A stretch of DNA of 64,000 bases from Rachicladosporium sp. CCFEE 5018 (Eukaryota; Ascomycota; Dothideomycetes; Cladosporiales; Cladosporiaceae): NCBI GenBank assembly GCA_002077045.2, contig KZ111156.1, positions 369,444-433,443 of the forward strand, read 5' to 3'. A program made the translations under genes and the position numbers. Shown here in pieces: positions 42,611 through 53,800 of the stretch. Each line of letters starts with the position of its first letter. Within the stretch, counting starts at the first letter, position 1. The notes beneath the pieces were generated by a model. That model did no database searches and was not told where the DNA came from. It saw only the letters and a list, made by a program, of their open reading frames with translations.

Positions 42611-45600
42611 ATGGACGATTTCGAGGAACTCGAGCGCCTCTCGCTCGTCTCCACGATTGCTTCGGAACTCGGCAACCACTTGGGGGTCTCAGACAGCACC
42701 ATCGCCGAGTTCGTCATCGCCGAGCACGAGAAACATCGCGATGCGCCGGACGCTTTCAGGCGAGCGCTGGAGGAGTATGACTTCCCGGATAGCTTGACAA
42801 CGTCTATAGACCGGCTGATCAGGACGTTGCATCCGGGGTACAAGAAGATCGGCAATGGCGCGGCGAACGGACACGCAGCGAAGGGAGCAAAGCTTAGTGC
42901 ACTCGCGTTGCCGGACAAGGTGCCCAACTTCAGTGATGATAAGGAGAATGCTGGCGATGATGGATTGGATGACACGTTCGCGCTACTGGAGTCTATGGCG
43001 GGGGAGAAGAAGGGGAATGGAAGGAAGAGGAGTGTGAGTCCTGTCGTGCATCGCGAGGAGAGGCATTCACGGAAGAGGTCGCGGAGATCGAGGTCAAGAT
43101 CACCAAGGAGGAACGATGACTACGTCTTTGAGGATGAGTTCGGGCGATCAAGACCCTTCAAGCCGGAGAAGCATCATCGGGATCGATCGCCACGTAGAGA
43201 GCGGAGGAGTAGGAGGGAGAGGACGCCGGAGGTCGTGCTTGATGATACGCCGCAGTTGTACAAGGTGTATGATGGGCGAGTCACTGGGGTGAAGGACTTC
43301 GGCGCGTTCGTCAACATCGTTGGGGTGAAAGGGAAGGTGGATGGCTTGGTGCACGTGTCTGCCATTACGGACTACAAGGTCAATCACCCTTCAGATCTGG
43401 TTGCACGGGATCAGCACGTGAAGGTCAAGGTCATGAAGTTGCAGGACAAGCGCATCAGTCTGAGCATGGCAGAAGTGGATCAAGCCACAGGACAGGATCT
43501 CAACCCGAGTCGTAGGATCGAAGCTGGAACAGGGGCGAACGCTGTAGGACTGAATGGCAGCAACGGCAATTTCCTCGAAAGCACAGTGCCTGTGATTGAG
43601 GGAGCGAACGTAGTCCGACGGCAGAAGAAGCGCATGACTAGTCCTGAGCGATGGGAGATACGACAGTTGATCGCATCTGGGGTGATCAAGGCTGCTGACT
43701 TTCCTGATTTGCAAGACGATCAGGACCAAGCCGCGATGAACGGCGAGCAGGTAGAGGAGGAAGAGGATGTCGACATCGAAGTGCGCGAGGATGAGCCGCC
43801 GTTTCTGGCTGGTCAGACGAAGCGATCGCTCGAGCTCAGTCCGATTCGTGTTGTAAAGGCGCCCGATGGCAGTATGAACAGAGCTGCGATGCAAGGCGAT
43901 GTCTTAGCGAAGGAACGCAGAGACATGCGACAGGCTGAGGTTCAGGAAAAGGCCGCCAAAGAAGCAGCAAAGACTGACCTCAATCAAGAGTGGAATGACC
44001 CAATGGTGGCTCCTGGGCAGCGCCGCTTTGCATCAGACCTAAAGCAGATCGGTAATGGACCGACGGCTGAAGTGCCTGAGTGGAAGAAGATTGCGACCGG
44101 GCGTGGTGAGCTCGGCAAGCGCACGAACATGTCGATAAAGGATCAAAGGGAATCACTGCCCGCATACAAGATGCGCAAGCAGTTTCTGGAGGCTGTACAT
44201 CAGTATCAGTTGCTCATTGTGGTGGGCGACACGGGCAGTGGCAAGACCACTCAACTCACGCAGTACCTCGCTGAAGACGGCTTCGCGAACGCAGGTGTCA
44301 TTGGCTGCACACAGCCTCGTCGAGTAGCCGCCATGAGCGTCGCAGCCCGTGTAGCTGACGAAGTAGGTTGCCGCGTCGGCGAAGAAGTCGGCTACACGAT
44401 ACGCTTCGAAGACAAGACGAGCGACAGCACACGCATTAAATACATGACCGACGGTATCATGCAGCGTGAGATCCTGCTCGACCCGGAACTCAACCGCTAC
44501 AGCGTCATCATGCTGGATGAAGCTCACGAACGCACAATCGCCACAGACGTGCTCTTCGGCTTGCTGAAGAAGACGCTGAAGCGACGACCCGACATGAAGC
44601 TGATCGTCACATCCGCGACCCTAGACGCCGACAAATTCAGCTCATACTTCAACTCCTGTCCGATCCTCACAATCCCAGGCCGCACCTACCCAGTCGAGAT
44701 CATGTACTCGCGCGAGCCAGAATCAGACTACCTCGACGCAGCCTTGACAACAGTAATGCAAATCCACCTCACCGAGCCTCCAGGCGACATCCTGCTCTTC
44801 CTGACAGGAAAGGAGGAAATCGACACCTCCGCCGAGATCCTCTACGAGCGCATGAAAGCCCTCGGCCCCGCCGTGCCAGAGCTAATGATCTTACCAATCT
44901 ACGGCGCCTTGCCCTCAGAGATCGCCTCACGCATCTTCGAGCCCGCGCCTGAAGGCACAAGGAAAGTCGTGATAGCCACCAACATCGCCGAAACGAGCAT
45001 TACGATCGACGGTATTTACTTCGTCGTCGATCCCGGCTTCGTGAAACAGACCGCCTACGACGCGAAGCTAGGCATGGACCGCCTCCAAGTGACGCCTATC
45101 TCCCAAGCCCAAGCAAAGCAACGTGCCGGCCGCGCCGGTCGTACAGGGCCAGGCAAATGCTTCAGACTATACACCGAATCCGCGTTCCAGTCCGAAATGC
45201 TCCCTACCACCATCCCCGAAATCCAGCGCCAGAACCTCGCAAACACGATCCTTATGCTCAAAGCCATGGGCATAAACGACTTGCTGGGATTCGATTTCAT
45301 GGACCCTCCGCCAACGAACACTATGCTCACAGCCCTCGAAGAACTCTACGCCCTCTCAGCGCTAGATGAAGAAGGTCTGCTTACCCGCCTCGGCCGCCGC
45401 ATGGCTGATTTCCCCATGGAGCCGAGTCTAGCGAAGAGTCTGATCATGAGTATTGAGCTCGGCTGCAGCGATGAGATGCTCAGTATCGTCGCCATGATCT
45501 CCGCCGTGCAGACTGTGTTTCATAGACCGAAAGACAAGCAGCAGCAAGCTGATGCTAAGAAGGCGAAGTTCCACGACGCTGCTGGAGATCACCTCACTCT

Positions 45601-46156
45601 CCTAAACGTCTATCAAGGCTGGAAGCTAGCAGGCAAAACAAACCCCTGGTGCTTCGAGAATTTCATCCAGCCCAAATCCATGCGTCGCGCGGAAGACGTG
45701 CGCAAACAGCTCATCCAGATCCTCGAACGCCACAAACTCCGCATCTTCAGCTGTGGCCGCGACACCACCCGTGTCCGGCAAGCTTTATGCTCCGGCTTCT
45801 TCCGCAACTCCGCCCGCAAAGACCCAACCGAAGGCTACAAAACGCTCGTCGAGTCCACGCCAGTCTACCTCCACCCCTCCTCCTCCTTGTTTGGCAAGCA
45901 GGCAGAGCACGTTATCTATCATTCCCTCGTTGAGACTACGAGGGAGTATATGCATAATGTTAGTGTTATTGAGCCGAAGTGGTTGGTTGGGGCGGCACCT
46001 ACATTCTTTCGGGTTGCGGGGGAGAAGGGGGGGTTGAGTGAACGGAAGAAGAGGGAGAGGATTGAGCCGCTTTTCAACCGGTTCGTGGGGGAGGATGAGT
46101 GGAGGTTGAGCAGTCAGAGACGGCAGGGGAGGGGTGGGGGTGGGACTTGGGGGTAG
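42611..46156 (+). CDS. PRP22: Pre-mRNA splicing DEAH helicase PRP22/DHX8, copy A, 1181 aa
   Basis: Single exon. The N terminus starts MDDFEELERLSLVS. It is followed by an Arg/Ser-rich stretch (~140-200) and an S1 RNA-binding domain (~213-285; YDGRVTGVKDFGAFVNI), the hallmark separating Prp22 from Prp2, Prp16 and Prp43. Helicase motifs: GDTGSGKTTQ (~538), DEAH (~635), SAT (~667), and QRAGRAGRTG (~836). Winged-helix, ratchet and OB domains follow, ending in a basic Gly-rich tail. Prp22 acts in the second splicing step and releases mature mRNA from the spliceosome. Copy B is intact and the same length. Convergent with the HEI10-like gene, 136 bp away. Confidence 0.95.
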   Translation: MDDFEELERLSLVSTIASELGNHLGVSDSTIAEFVIAEHEKHRDAPDAFRRALEEYDFPDSLTTSIDRLIRTLHPGYKKIGNGAANGHAAKGAKLSALALPDKVPNFSDDKENAGDDGLDDTFALLESMAGEKKGNGRKRSVSPVVHREERHSRKRSRRSRSRSPRRNDDYVFEDEFGRSRPFKPEKHHRDRSPRRERRSRRERTPEVVLDDTPQLYKVYDGRVTGVKDFGAFVNIVGVKGKVDGLVHVSAITDYKVNHPSDLVARDQHVKVKVMKLQDKRISLSMAEVDQATGQDLNPSRRIEAGTGANAVGLNGSNGNFLESTVPVIEGANVVRRQKKRMTSPERWEIRQLIASGVIKAADFPDLQDDQDQAAMNGEQVEEEEDVDIEVREDEPPFLAGQTKRSLELSPIRVVKAPDGSMNRAAMQGDVLAKERRDMRQAEVQEKAAKEAAKTDLNQEWNDPMVAPGQRRFASDLKQIGNGPTAEVPEWKKIATGRGELGKRTNMSIKDQRESLPAYKMRKQFLEAVHQYQLLIVVGDTGSGKTTQLTQYLAEDGFANAGVIGCTQPRRVAAMSVAARVADEVGCRVGEEVGYTIRFEDKTSDSTRIKYMTDGIMQREILLDPELNRYSVIMLDEAHERTIATDVLFGLLKKTLKRRPDMKLIVTSATLDADKFSSYFNSCPILTIPGRTYPVEIMYSREPESDYLDAALTTVMQIHLTEPPGDILLFLTGKEEIDTSAEILYERMKALGPAVPELMILPIYGALPSEIASRIFEPAPEGTRKVVIATNIAETSITIDGIYFVVDPGFVKQTAYDAKLGMDRLQVTPISQAQAKQRAGRAGRTGPGKCFRLYTESAFQSEMLPTTIPEIQRQNLANTILMLKAMGINDLLGFDFMDPPPTNTMLTALEELYALSALDEEGLLTRLGRRMADFPMEPSLAKSLIMSIELGCSDEMLSIVAMISAVQTVFHRPKDKQQQADAKKAKFHDAAGDHLTLLNVYQGWKLAGKTNPWCFENFIQPKSMRRAEDVRKQLIQILERHKLRIFSCGRDTTRVRQALCSGFFRNSARKDPTEGYKTLVESTPVYLHPSSSLFGKQAEHVIYHSLVETTREYMHNVSVIEPKWLVGAAPTFFRVAGEKGGLSERKKRERIEPLFNRFVGEDEWRLSSQRRQGRGGGGTWG

Positions 46157-46292
46157 GATATGAGGGTGAGGGAAGGGGGTATGTATGTTTATGTAGGGAT
46201 GTATATACGGTTGAGCGAGATTCTCTCTGTGCCAAATCATGGCCAGCAAGCAGCAAGTCGTCTACGAGCGAGGCCGATTAGGTGTAGCGTGT

Positions 46293-47558
46293 TCATTGAC
46301 GCACCACGAACTCATCTCGCAGACCCGAAGGACGGCGACTCGTCACATCGCGGTTCACCTGTGGCACTGGTGGCTTGCCATACCTGGCGCCGATACTCAT
46401 GCCACCAGGCGAGGTGCCTTGCGATCTGCTCTGCGGGATATACGGATCCATGTTGCCAAGTGGTGCATGGCGAGGCGTAGCTGCTGCGTGCATGGTGTTC
46501 ATGGTGCCCATGCGAGAGGGTTGGTAGCCTGGAGCGATGTGATTGGGACGTTGCATTGTGTGGGTGATGTTCTGCAGTGGCTGGCGGTAGGGCGTGCCTG
46601 GCACGGGCAGATTGGGTGCACTCCCTTGTTGACAGTCAGTAATAACAGAAGACAGACAGGCAGTAGACTGGACTGACTGGAGCTCTTCACACCCTGTCGA
46701 TTGGCGTATTGCTGCTGCGGCTGTCCGTTGTAGCTCGGCCCGACTTGATGTGGCCCACTGCCATTACTGCTGCGACTCTGAAGCGACATGCCACGACCAC
46801 CTGGACGCAACGGTCCGCTTTGTAGGGCATAGGCAACGTCTTCTTCGGCAGCTAGCTTGTTGTTGCCGCTCAGATCTTTCTGCTTTGACTTGGCGTAGTC
46901 GGCCTTGAGTTTGTCATTGCTGACACGAAGTTGCTGGTACGCGGCCTTCCACTGCTTGTCACGAACTTCGAGCTTCTTGGACCTGCCGGCGATCTCTGCG
47001 GTGGTCGTCAGTCGTTGCAGTGAGGGAATCTAATGCCTTAACACTATACCGTTCAGGTTCGTCTCGAGATCATTGATCCTTGCGTTCGCTTTGTCCGTGA
47101 CAGTCTGGAGTTGAGCGACCATCTGATTGTGTCTCTGGTGGAGAGTCTGGCCAACGTACTTCTGATACTCACTTTGAATGCCCGTTAGCGTTTAGTGGGA
47201 GACAGTCGAGTTACAGCACTTACATCTCCTGCCCACTCTGATACACCCAGAACATGAGCCCTTTCGTGGCAGCCTGCAAGATACTCTCGGGCCTTAGACC
47301 ATTCAGAACACTTGCAATGTAGTCTTCGGATGGGTTCAGGTCAGTGATAGCAGCGTCATCGGGATTGTTCAGGGCGACGCTGCACGTGGGACATCTACGC
47401 TGTCCTTCGGCTGCGTAGAGCTCAGACCTCTCAGCGCAGGGTCGACAGAAGATGTGACTGCAGGTCGTAACGATAGCCTCTTGTGTAAGGCTTCGGCGAC
47501 AGCCTGCAGCGTTACAGTGGAGGGTGAAGCCTTCGTCTGTTGGAGTGCCGTCGGCCAT
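46293..47558 (-). CDS. HEI10: HEI10/CCNB1IP1-type RING protein, meiotic crossover factor, copy A
   Basis: Exons 47558-47224, 47171-47050, 46995-46678 (or to 46693 with a GTGTGA donor) and 46624-46293; 368 aa with the longer exon 3. The RING finger is at ~13-57 (LHCNAAGC, TCSHIFCRPC, CPTC). It is directly followed by the family block LNPSEDYIASVLNGLRPESILQ and FWVYQSGQE (~72-110), as in human CCNB1IP1 and fungal Hei10. A coiled coil (~110-190) and a Ser/Gln/Arg-rich tail complete the typical layout. These proteins mark crossover sites on synaptonemal complexes and act as ubiquitin or SUMO ligase-like factors. The donor of exon 3 is weak in this copy (GTCAGT) but perfect in copy B (GTAAGT). Confidence 0.85.
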
Positions 47559-48072
47559 GGCATCAGGAAGTGTGCTTTAGCTCCCTTACTCTCGGTGGAG
47601 CGTGAGCGACTGGATGATGTCAATGCATAGCCGTGAATAGATATAAGACAGAGGAAGTGAGGTTGAGATAAGCTCAATGGTGCGGTGGACATACAATAGC
47701 AGTCGCAGAATCTTACAGGCAAGAGCGAAGCCGGATTAGGCAGATTCTTCTCATTGAGGTAACATCTGTGTTGCGTGCAGCATGAGTAAGGTACTGAGAC
47801 CTTGGGAAGTATATTTGATGGATTGAGTGACTAAATGGTCTGTACATGATGCTCGATCAGCGCGCTTAATATGTCCTACACTCAGCAACACATGAGAACA
47901 TATTACACTAGGAAAAGGCCGTGAGGGAAGGACAGAGCTGTGCCAGGCCTTCTTGCTGGTGACCAATCTTTCCTTCTCTTCCCAATGTTGTAACTCCAGA
48001 AGCGCCGTACTTGGATATATCGTGAAAAGCAAGAATCCCACATCGCGAACAATTGCTGAACCTCTTCATTGA
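47559..48072. other. Intergenic region upstream of HEI10-like gene, copy A
   Basis: 514 bp holding the HEI10 promoter and the 3' side of the coiled-coil gene. Closely similar to 63363-63876 in copy B. Nothing else seen. Confidence 0.4.
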
Positions 48073-49424
48073 CTACGCGCCAGAGTGCATCTGCTGATTG
48101 CTTTGCCTGTGCTCAAGACCAGTGGATCTGAACTTCGTCACCGGCTCCACCGCCTCCTCTGGCCCCAGCTCGCCTACGCCATCGTGGTCGACGATCCGCG
48201 TCGGCACCTCAGGGATGTCCTCGTGGGTATTCTTGTATGCACTGTTCATACTGTGCCGCTGTGGTGTCGCCGCGGTGCTCTCGCTGCCCAGGCTCATGCT
48301 GGTAGAGCTGCGGTTGTGCTCCAAGTCTGGCGTAGGAGGCATGCTCGAGAGACGATGCGGGTGTAGGTAGCCAGTGCTCTCGCTTTGTGCATCACCAAAC
48401 TCGGATCCACCGGAGACAGTGCTGCCATCGCCATCGACAGACGAATGACGCTTGACGCGTCTCTTACCGCGCTTCTTGCCGGACTCGGACCGTGGCTCAT
48501 CGTTTTCCGTGCTGACACTCTCGGCGCGACGAGCTAAGTCGAGGCCCTCAACAGCAGCAGCGCACTGCTCGGAGATGTTGCGGATGATGTAGGCGATGGC
48601 GTCGGTCTTGTCTCGAAGGTGGCGATCTGCGACGTCAGTCATGCTCATTTCTGACAAGCGCTTGCGAGCCGCGTCTGCGGCCAGCAAGTGAGCTTCAGTA
48701 TCACGAAGGGCGGCCTCACCATCCATGCGTTGCGTCTGCCTGGTGTCTGAGCGCGAAGACGTTCGTGCCTCTCCCATGCCGCCCACGCCACGGATAGTGC
48801 CGACCTCGGGCTCGTCCTTGGCGTTGATGGCGGTTGGTGATGCGACCGTGCCGTCTTCCTCCATGAAGGCACCTGACTCGGGTGCGTCGGAAAGCGTCTT
48901 GACAATGTGCTCCATGTGATGCGCCTGGCCATCGATAAGAGCGCGCAGGTGGAGCACAACACGCTGAGCCTCGTCGCGTTGGCGGAGCAGGGTGGTGTTG
49001 GTATGTTGCAGCGCGGACAAATCCTTCTTGTTGCGCTTCCTCTCGCGCTCCAGCTCTTCCGCGATCTCTTGCTGCAGCACAAGAGCTTCGAGCGCATCGT
49101 CTCGCTGCTTCTCGGTGCCGCCAAGTCTGATAGTGAGCCTGGCCGAGTCGTCCTTCTGCTGATCCATGAGTGACGTGATTCTGCGATTCTCGCGCTTGTG
49201 GTTTTCAATCTTGATCTTGAGTTCGTTTGTCTCCTTCGTGAGCTGCTCAGCAAATGCCTGGAATTTGAGGAACTGTTGCTTCCAGCTTTCGAGCTCCTCC
49301 ACGAGGAAGTTGTTCCGCTTCGTCACTTTGGTGAGCTCGGTGTCCATGCGGCCCTTGAGGTTGATGAAGTCCTGCCATGCCTCCATCGCATCGCGAGAGT
49401 ACTGGTTGCGCTCACGCACGATCT
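48073..49424 (-). CDS. Coiled-coil protein (possibly Uds1 family), copy A, 5' part lost in gap
   Basis: Open from the edge of the N run to a TAG at 48073; about 450 residues of the C-terminal part. The beginning (RERNQYSRDAMEAWQDFINLKGRMD) and the next ~180 residues form a long coiled coil (NNFLVEELESWKQQFLKFQAFAEQL). A polar Ser/Thr/Glu-rich tail follows, with a basic cluster (KKRGKRRVKRHSS) that may be a nuclear signal. The coiled-coil wording resembles fungal proteins with an 'up-regulated during septation' (Uds1) domain, but the diagnostic part is not visible. The 5' end is missing because of the gap, not because of a mutation. Confidence 0.6.
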
Positions 49425-49524
49425 NNNNNNNNNNNNNNNNNNNNNNNNNNNNNNNNNNNNNNNNNNNNNNNNNNNNNNNNNNNNNNNNNNNNNNNNNNNN
49501 NNNNNNNNNNNNNNNNNNNNNNNN
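49425..49524. other. Assembly gap of exactly 100 N
   Basis: A run of 100 undetermined bases, a common placeholder for a gap of unknown size. It separates copies A and B and interrupts a gene on each side: the coiled-coil gene to the left and Dicer to the right. Confidence 0.99.
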
Positions 49525-49525
49525 G

Positions 49526-50701
49526 GGCATGAAGTTGCTGGAAGGCAAAGGTGCGAAGCAGACCGAGGAGATCGAGGCTGAGGTTCACAACAGCAGCAAG
49601 CACAATCTCGGTGAGAAGACCATCACTGACGTGTGTGAGGCACTGATTGGAGCTGCGTTCATGACCCACAATAAGCCAGGCGAGTGGCATCCTGATCAGT
49701 GGGAGAACGCGATTCGCGCAGTCACAAAGCTGGTCAAGAACGACGATCATAAGATGCTGCAGTGGTCCGACTACAAAGCCGCGTACGCGATCCCAGCATA
49801 CCAAGTTGGCGAGGCGACAGCTTCCCAGCTTGACATGGCCATGAAGATCGAGCTCGAGCATCCATACCACTTCAAGCACCCTCGTCTTCTCCGCTCGGCC
49901 TTCCTGCACCCCTCGCAGCCTTATATGTTCGAGAAGCTCCCCAACTACCAGCGCCTCGAGTTCCTGGGTGATGCTCTTCTGGACCAGGCAAGCATCACGC
50001 ATATCTTCTACAAGTTCCCGGACAAAGACCCACAGTGGCTCACAGAGCACAAGATGGCCATGATCGGCAACAAGGCTCTCGGTATGATCGCTGTTGAGAC
50101 GGGCTTCTACAAGCACCTGCGCCACCATCACGATCAGATCCAGCACCAGATCCAAGACTACGCCACCGAGCTGCTCGAAGCCAAGAGCATTAGCAACGGA
50201 GCAAAAGACTACTGGATCGCCGTTTCCGACCCCCCTAAATGTCTCGGCGACATCGTAGAAGCATACGTCGGCGCCATGTTCATCGACTCTGACTTCGACT
50301 ATTCCACCGTCGAGAACTTCTTCAACATGCACATTCAACCATGGTTCGATGACATGTCTCTGTACGACACCTACGCCAACAATCACCCTTGCACGCACCT
50401 TCATAATGTTCTGCAACAGTCGTTCGGGTGCATGGAGTATCGCATGTTCAAGAAGGAGGTGCCCGCTACGAACAACTCGGAGAGCAAGGATGTGATGCAT
50501 GCTGTGATGATCCATCACGAGATTGTGACATGGGATAAGAACACGAGCTCGAGGTATGGTCAGATCAGGGCGGCGAAGGCGGCGCTGGACATGTTGCAAG
50601 GGTTGACGCCTATGGAGTTTCGGCAGAGGTTTGGGTGTAACTGTGTGTTGGAGGAGGTTGAGGAGAAGGCGAGTGTGGTGCAAGCGGACTGTGCGATCTG
50701 A
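49526..50701 (+). CDS. DCL1: Dicer, copy B, 3' part only (391 aa seen)
   Basis: Starts at the edge of the N run in frame with GMKLLEGKGAK and ends at TGA. It corresponds to residues ~1146-1536 of copy A: the second half of RNase IIIa (ITDVCEALIGAAF), complete RNase IIIb (YQRLEFLGDALLD and LGDIVEAYVGAMF) and the C-terminal zinc-type region (NHPCTHL, IHHEI, CNC). Differences from copy A are few and mostly conservative (for example Ala to Thr before DVCEAL, Arg to Lys, Leu to His next to the zinc-site His). Helicase and first catalytic motif lie beyond the gap and cannot be judged, so this is an incomplete sequence, not a shown pseudogene. Confidence 0.9.
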   Translation, partial: GMKLLEGKGAKQTEEIEAEVHNSSKHNLGEKTITDVCEALIGAAFMTHNKPGEWHPDQWENAIRAVTKLVKNDDHKMLQWSDYKAAYAIPAYQVGEATASQLDMAMKIELEHPYHFKHPRLLRSAFLHPSQPYMFEKLPNYQRLEFLGDALLDQASITHIFYKFPDKDPQWLTEHKMAMIGNKALGMIAVETGFYKHLRHHHDQIQHQIQDYATELLEAKSISNGAKDYWIAVSDPPKCLGDIVEAYVGAMFIDSDFDYSTVENFFNMHIQPWFDDMSLYDTYANNHPCTHLHNVLQQSFGCMEYRMFKKEVPATNNSESKDVMHAVMIHHEIVTWDKNTSSRYGQIRAAKAALDMLQGLTPMEFRQRFGCNCVLEEVEEKASVVQADCAI

Positions 50702-50891
50702 AAGTATGGTGAGGATGTGAGCGGGTAGCGACAGCGACACGCGGCCAACGACGATGTTATGACTTTGACGATGTGGCTATTGATTGGTCGACGGCAGTGG
50801 GCTACTGACAAGATTCGAGTGATGAGTTCAGAGTCCAAATAATAGCTGCTAACGAACAACGCTGCTCCAAGAAAATGGGTATCTCAAAATC

Positions 50892-53800
50892 TCACATAAT
50901 CCCCCTCAATCCTCTGAACCCACCCTTGCCCTTCTTCTCCTCTGGTTTATCTTCCTTCTTCTCCTTTGACTTGAGCTTGATGTTCTGCGCACCACCTACA
51001 CCACACAAATCAGTATTGGCTCTCTCACCACACAGACATCGTATCACTCACCTCGACCATACACCCTCACCTCACTACTTGGCGTGATCTTCCCTTTCTT
51101 GTCTCCACTCATAGTACTACTCCCGTCACTAAACGCACTCGGCTTGCCCTTCTCATCTACATCGCTCAATGGCGCAGTCTGATTGAACGTCACTGGTGGC
51201 CTGTTGGAGCTGGCCCTACTAGCCATGCTCTCCGCTCTACTGACCACAGGCCGCCAAGTCAGTCCCGCGGCACTGCTAAGCGTAGCTTCGGAGGGTGAAG
51301 GGATCACGCCAGCTCGGAAAGGCGCTTGGTAGCGCTTCGACGTCGGGTCAGAAGTTGACTGATGGCCTTGGTACTCGCTGTAATTGTCGTAGGCACTGTC
51401 CACGGCTGGGAGACCGCCGGATCCGCTCATGGAGCCGGAGCTTGGACGGCCATCGTGAGAAGTGAAAGCGTAGTCGTAAGGATTCGCTGGAGAGTCGCTG
51501 TCGCGGAGGAAGGTGCGGGCTTTGCCGTTGCCTTTCAGAGCGTCGAGTTGGGAGCGCACGGACTGGTACTCGAGTTCGAGGTCTGTGTGCTTCTCTAACA
51601 ACCGAGAGTGCGCTTTCTTGAGCTGGGCAAGCTTGGCTTGCGAGTCAGTGATGGCTTGCTGCATCAGGTACTGAGTGTCTGGCGAGCCACGGAGGTTTGC
51701 TCGTTGGCTGGGCTCAGCTTGGTCTGCGCGTGCGTCGAGCTCGGCTATGCGATCGGTATAGGCGCGCTTCATGCGGTCAAACTCTGTTACGCGGCGGGTA
51801 AGTTGCATCTCTAGAGTGTCTTTCTCGTTTTGTAGGATCTCAATCTCGCGTTTGCCACGCTGGTGTTCGAATTCTTGGTATTCGTACTCTCGCAACCGGC
51901 GAGTAGCCTCGCGGAGTTGCTGTTGCACGGACTTGAGCTCTGCCACGTCTCGTTGTATGAGCTCAAGCTCATGTGACTTGCTTAGCTCCCTGGCTTCGGA
52001 CTCTACAAGTAAGTCACGACACTGCTTCATCTCCACTCGTAATCGCCTGAGCTCGGCGGTATCGGCCATCCAGGCCTCTTTGTCCTTCTTCATTGCCCGA
52101 TGACGCTCTTGAAGATGTGTCTCGAGGTTGTTCGATTGCTTGCGTGTCAGTGCAGAATCCTTCATAGTCGACTCACGCGCTTGGCGGACGTGCTCGAGCT
52201 GCTGCTTCAGAGCGCGATTGGCGTTGATGAGATTGAGCGTCTCTGCTTCGGCAGTAACATCCTTGACATTCTGCCGCGCCAGCTGGCCAATATGCTGTGA
52301 GTACTGCGCTTTGTGCCATCGCTCAAAGTTGAGATCATTCCGCAGTATCGTAATCTCACGTTGCAGATATGCAAGATTGTTGGACGGTGTGGAGGACCGT
52401 TCCCTGGGCGAGCCTGCATTACCTGGTCGAGGGAAGTCGTCAAGAGACGGCACAGTCTTCTCGTTCAGGCCACTCGCTTTGCTGGTCGGTCGTCGTTGAT
52501 CACTGATCGAGGTGCCATCAGATACGCTGGCAGAAGGCCCTAGCAGTGGGCTATCACCTTCTGCGGGGTGCGATGTGTTCTGCAGTGCCTGCGACTCTTT
52601 CCAGCTCATGCCGGATCGGAAGCTTGCGTGACTGGCAACGGGTGAGATCTGTCGACTGTTCGTCTGGCTGGAATGGACATTGAGGGGAGGCAAAGTCGGT
52701 ACAGGTGGCAAATCAGGCAGCTTGCCTGTTGGTGGAGGTCCTGGACTAACAAGATTCGTCGGCCGGCTAACGAACAATGCATGACAGTCCGCAACGACAT
52801 CGGCCGTCTCCAATTTCGCCCACTTTGGATCTTCAAGCTCCTCTTCGACCGTCAGGTTGTAGAAGTTTGGGTGAAGCAGGTGTACCTCTCGGAATTGATC
52901 GCTTCTGCTTCGGATGACAGTTTGATTGAGATCAAAGTCATCCGCACCTGGGAAGTCGACGTTCTTTAGGTACTTGCGCGGCTTGCGGATGTAGCTCATG
53001 AAGTTGAGAGGGTAGAGGCCGTACAGATAGGTGAAGTATGTCATGATCTCTGGAGTCGCAGCTTCCACGGCGTCGGGGTTCGACCGAATCTTCTCCCAAG
53101 TCGGATCGATGCCAACATCGCCATGATCGGGAGCTGGTTCTGAACCCACCGACACTCGGTCATCTGTTACAAGACTCCGTTGTGCATCGGAGCTGAGTGG
53201 GCTGAACTTCTCCCAGCACAGTAGCCTGCTATACACCAGGAATAGTCGGGGAAGGTGCGGAGCAAGCGAGCCTGGAATGTGCGGAAGTAGCATGACTAGG
53301 GTCGTCAAAGCAAGTGTGAGTACTGTAGTCGAGGTGTCGTTCATTAGGCACTTGAGGAGACTCTCGATCAGGGGCGTATCAGCGGCAGTGTATGTGTGAG
53401 GTGCCTGGTGTCGAAGGTATGAGCTCAGTAGTGTAAGTGCTTGGAGCCGAGTCGCAGATGGCTGAACGAGGTCGTCCACAGATGTGAAGAAGTCGAGTGG
53501 TCGTCGCTTGCCATAGGCGACCAGGATTGCCTCGACCTGAGTCGCGACCTGAGCATTCTCTGGTGCAACGAAGCCATCATCGTCGTCGATTGCACGAGTC
53601 TTCGCAATATAGATGTCGAGAAGCTCCTTGCAAATTCGCTTAGACAGTTTTCTCGATCCAGGGGATTGCTCATCGTCTGCGTTGATGAGTATCGCTAGCA
53701 CGAACTCCTTGGCGTCATCAAGAGCGGCCTGCTTGTAGCCTATGGTGCTGATGACTGGCTTTACAACTGTCTGCCACCACTCCCACAGGTCGGACTCGCC

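Larger units (their letters stand above)
33771..49424. repeat. Segment copy A of a direct 15-kb duplication (ends at N gap)
   Basis: Base 33771 (inside Dicer, residue ~1146) corresponds to 49525, and base 48073 corresponds to 63877; gene order and orientation are identical to copy B. It contains the Dicer 3' part, TSC1, a gene-free spacer, ZPR1, PRP22, HEI10-like and a 5'-truncated coiled-coil gene. It stops at the N run. Divergence from copy B varies from under 1% to about 14% in windows read by eye. Confidence 0.95.

Noticed and set aside
49166..50701. 511-codon ORF joining coiled-coil antisense sequence to Dicer through the gap
   Set aside because: Open only because undetermined bases are read as codons; the left part is antisense to the coiled-coil gene.
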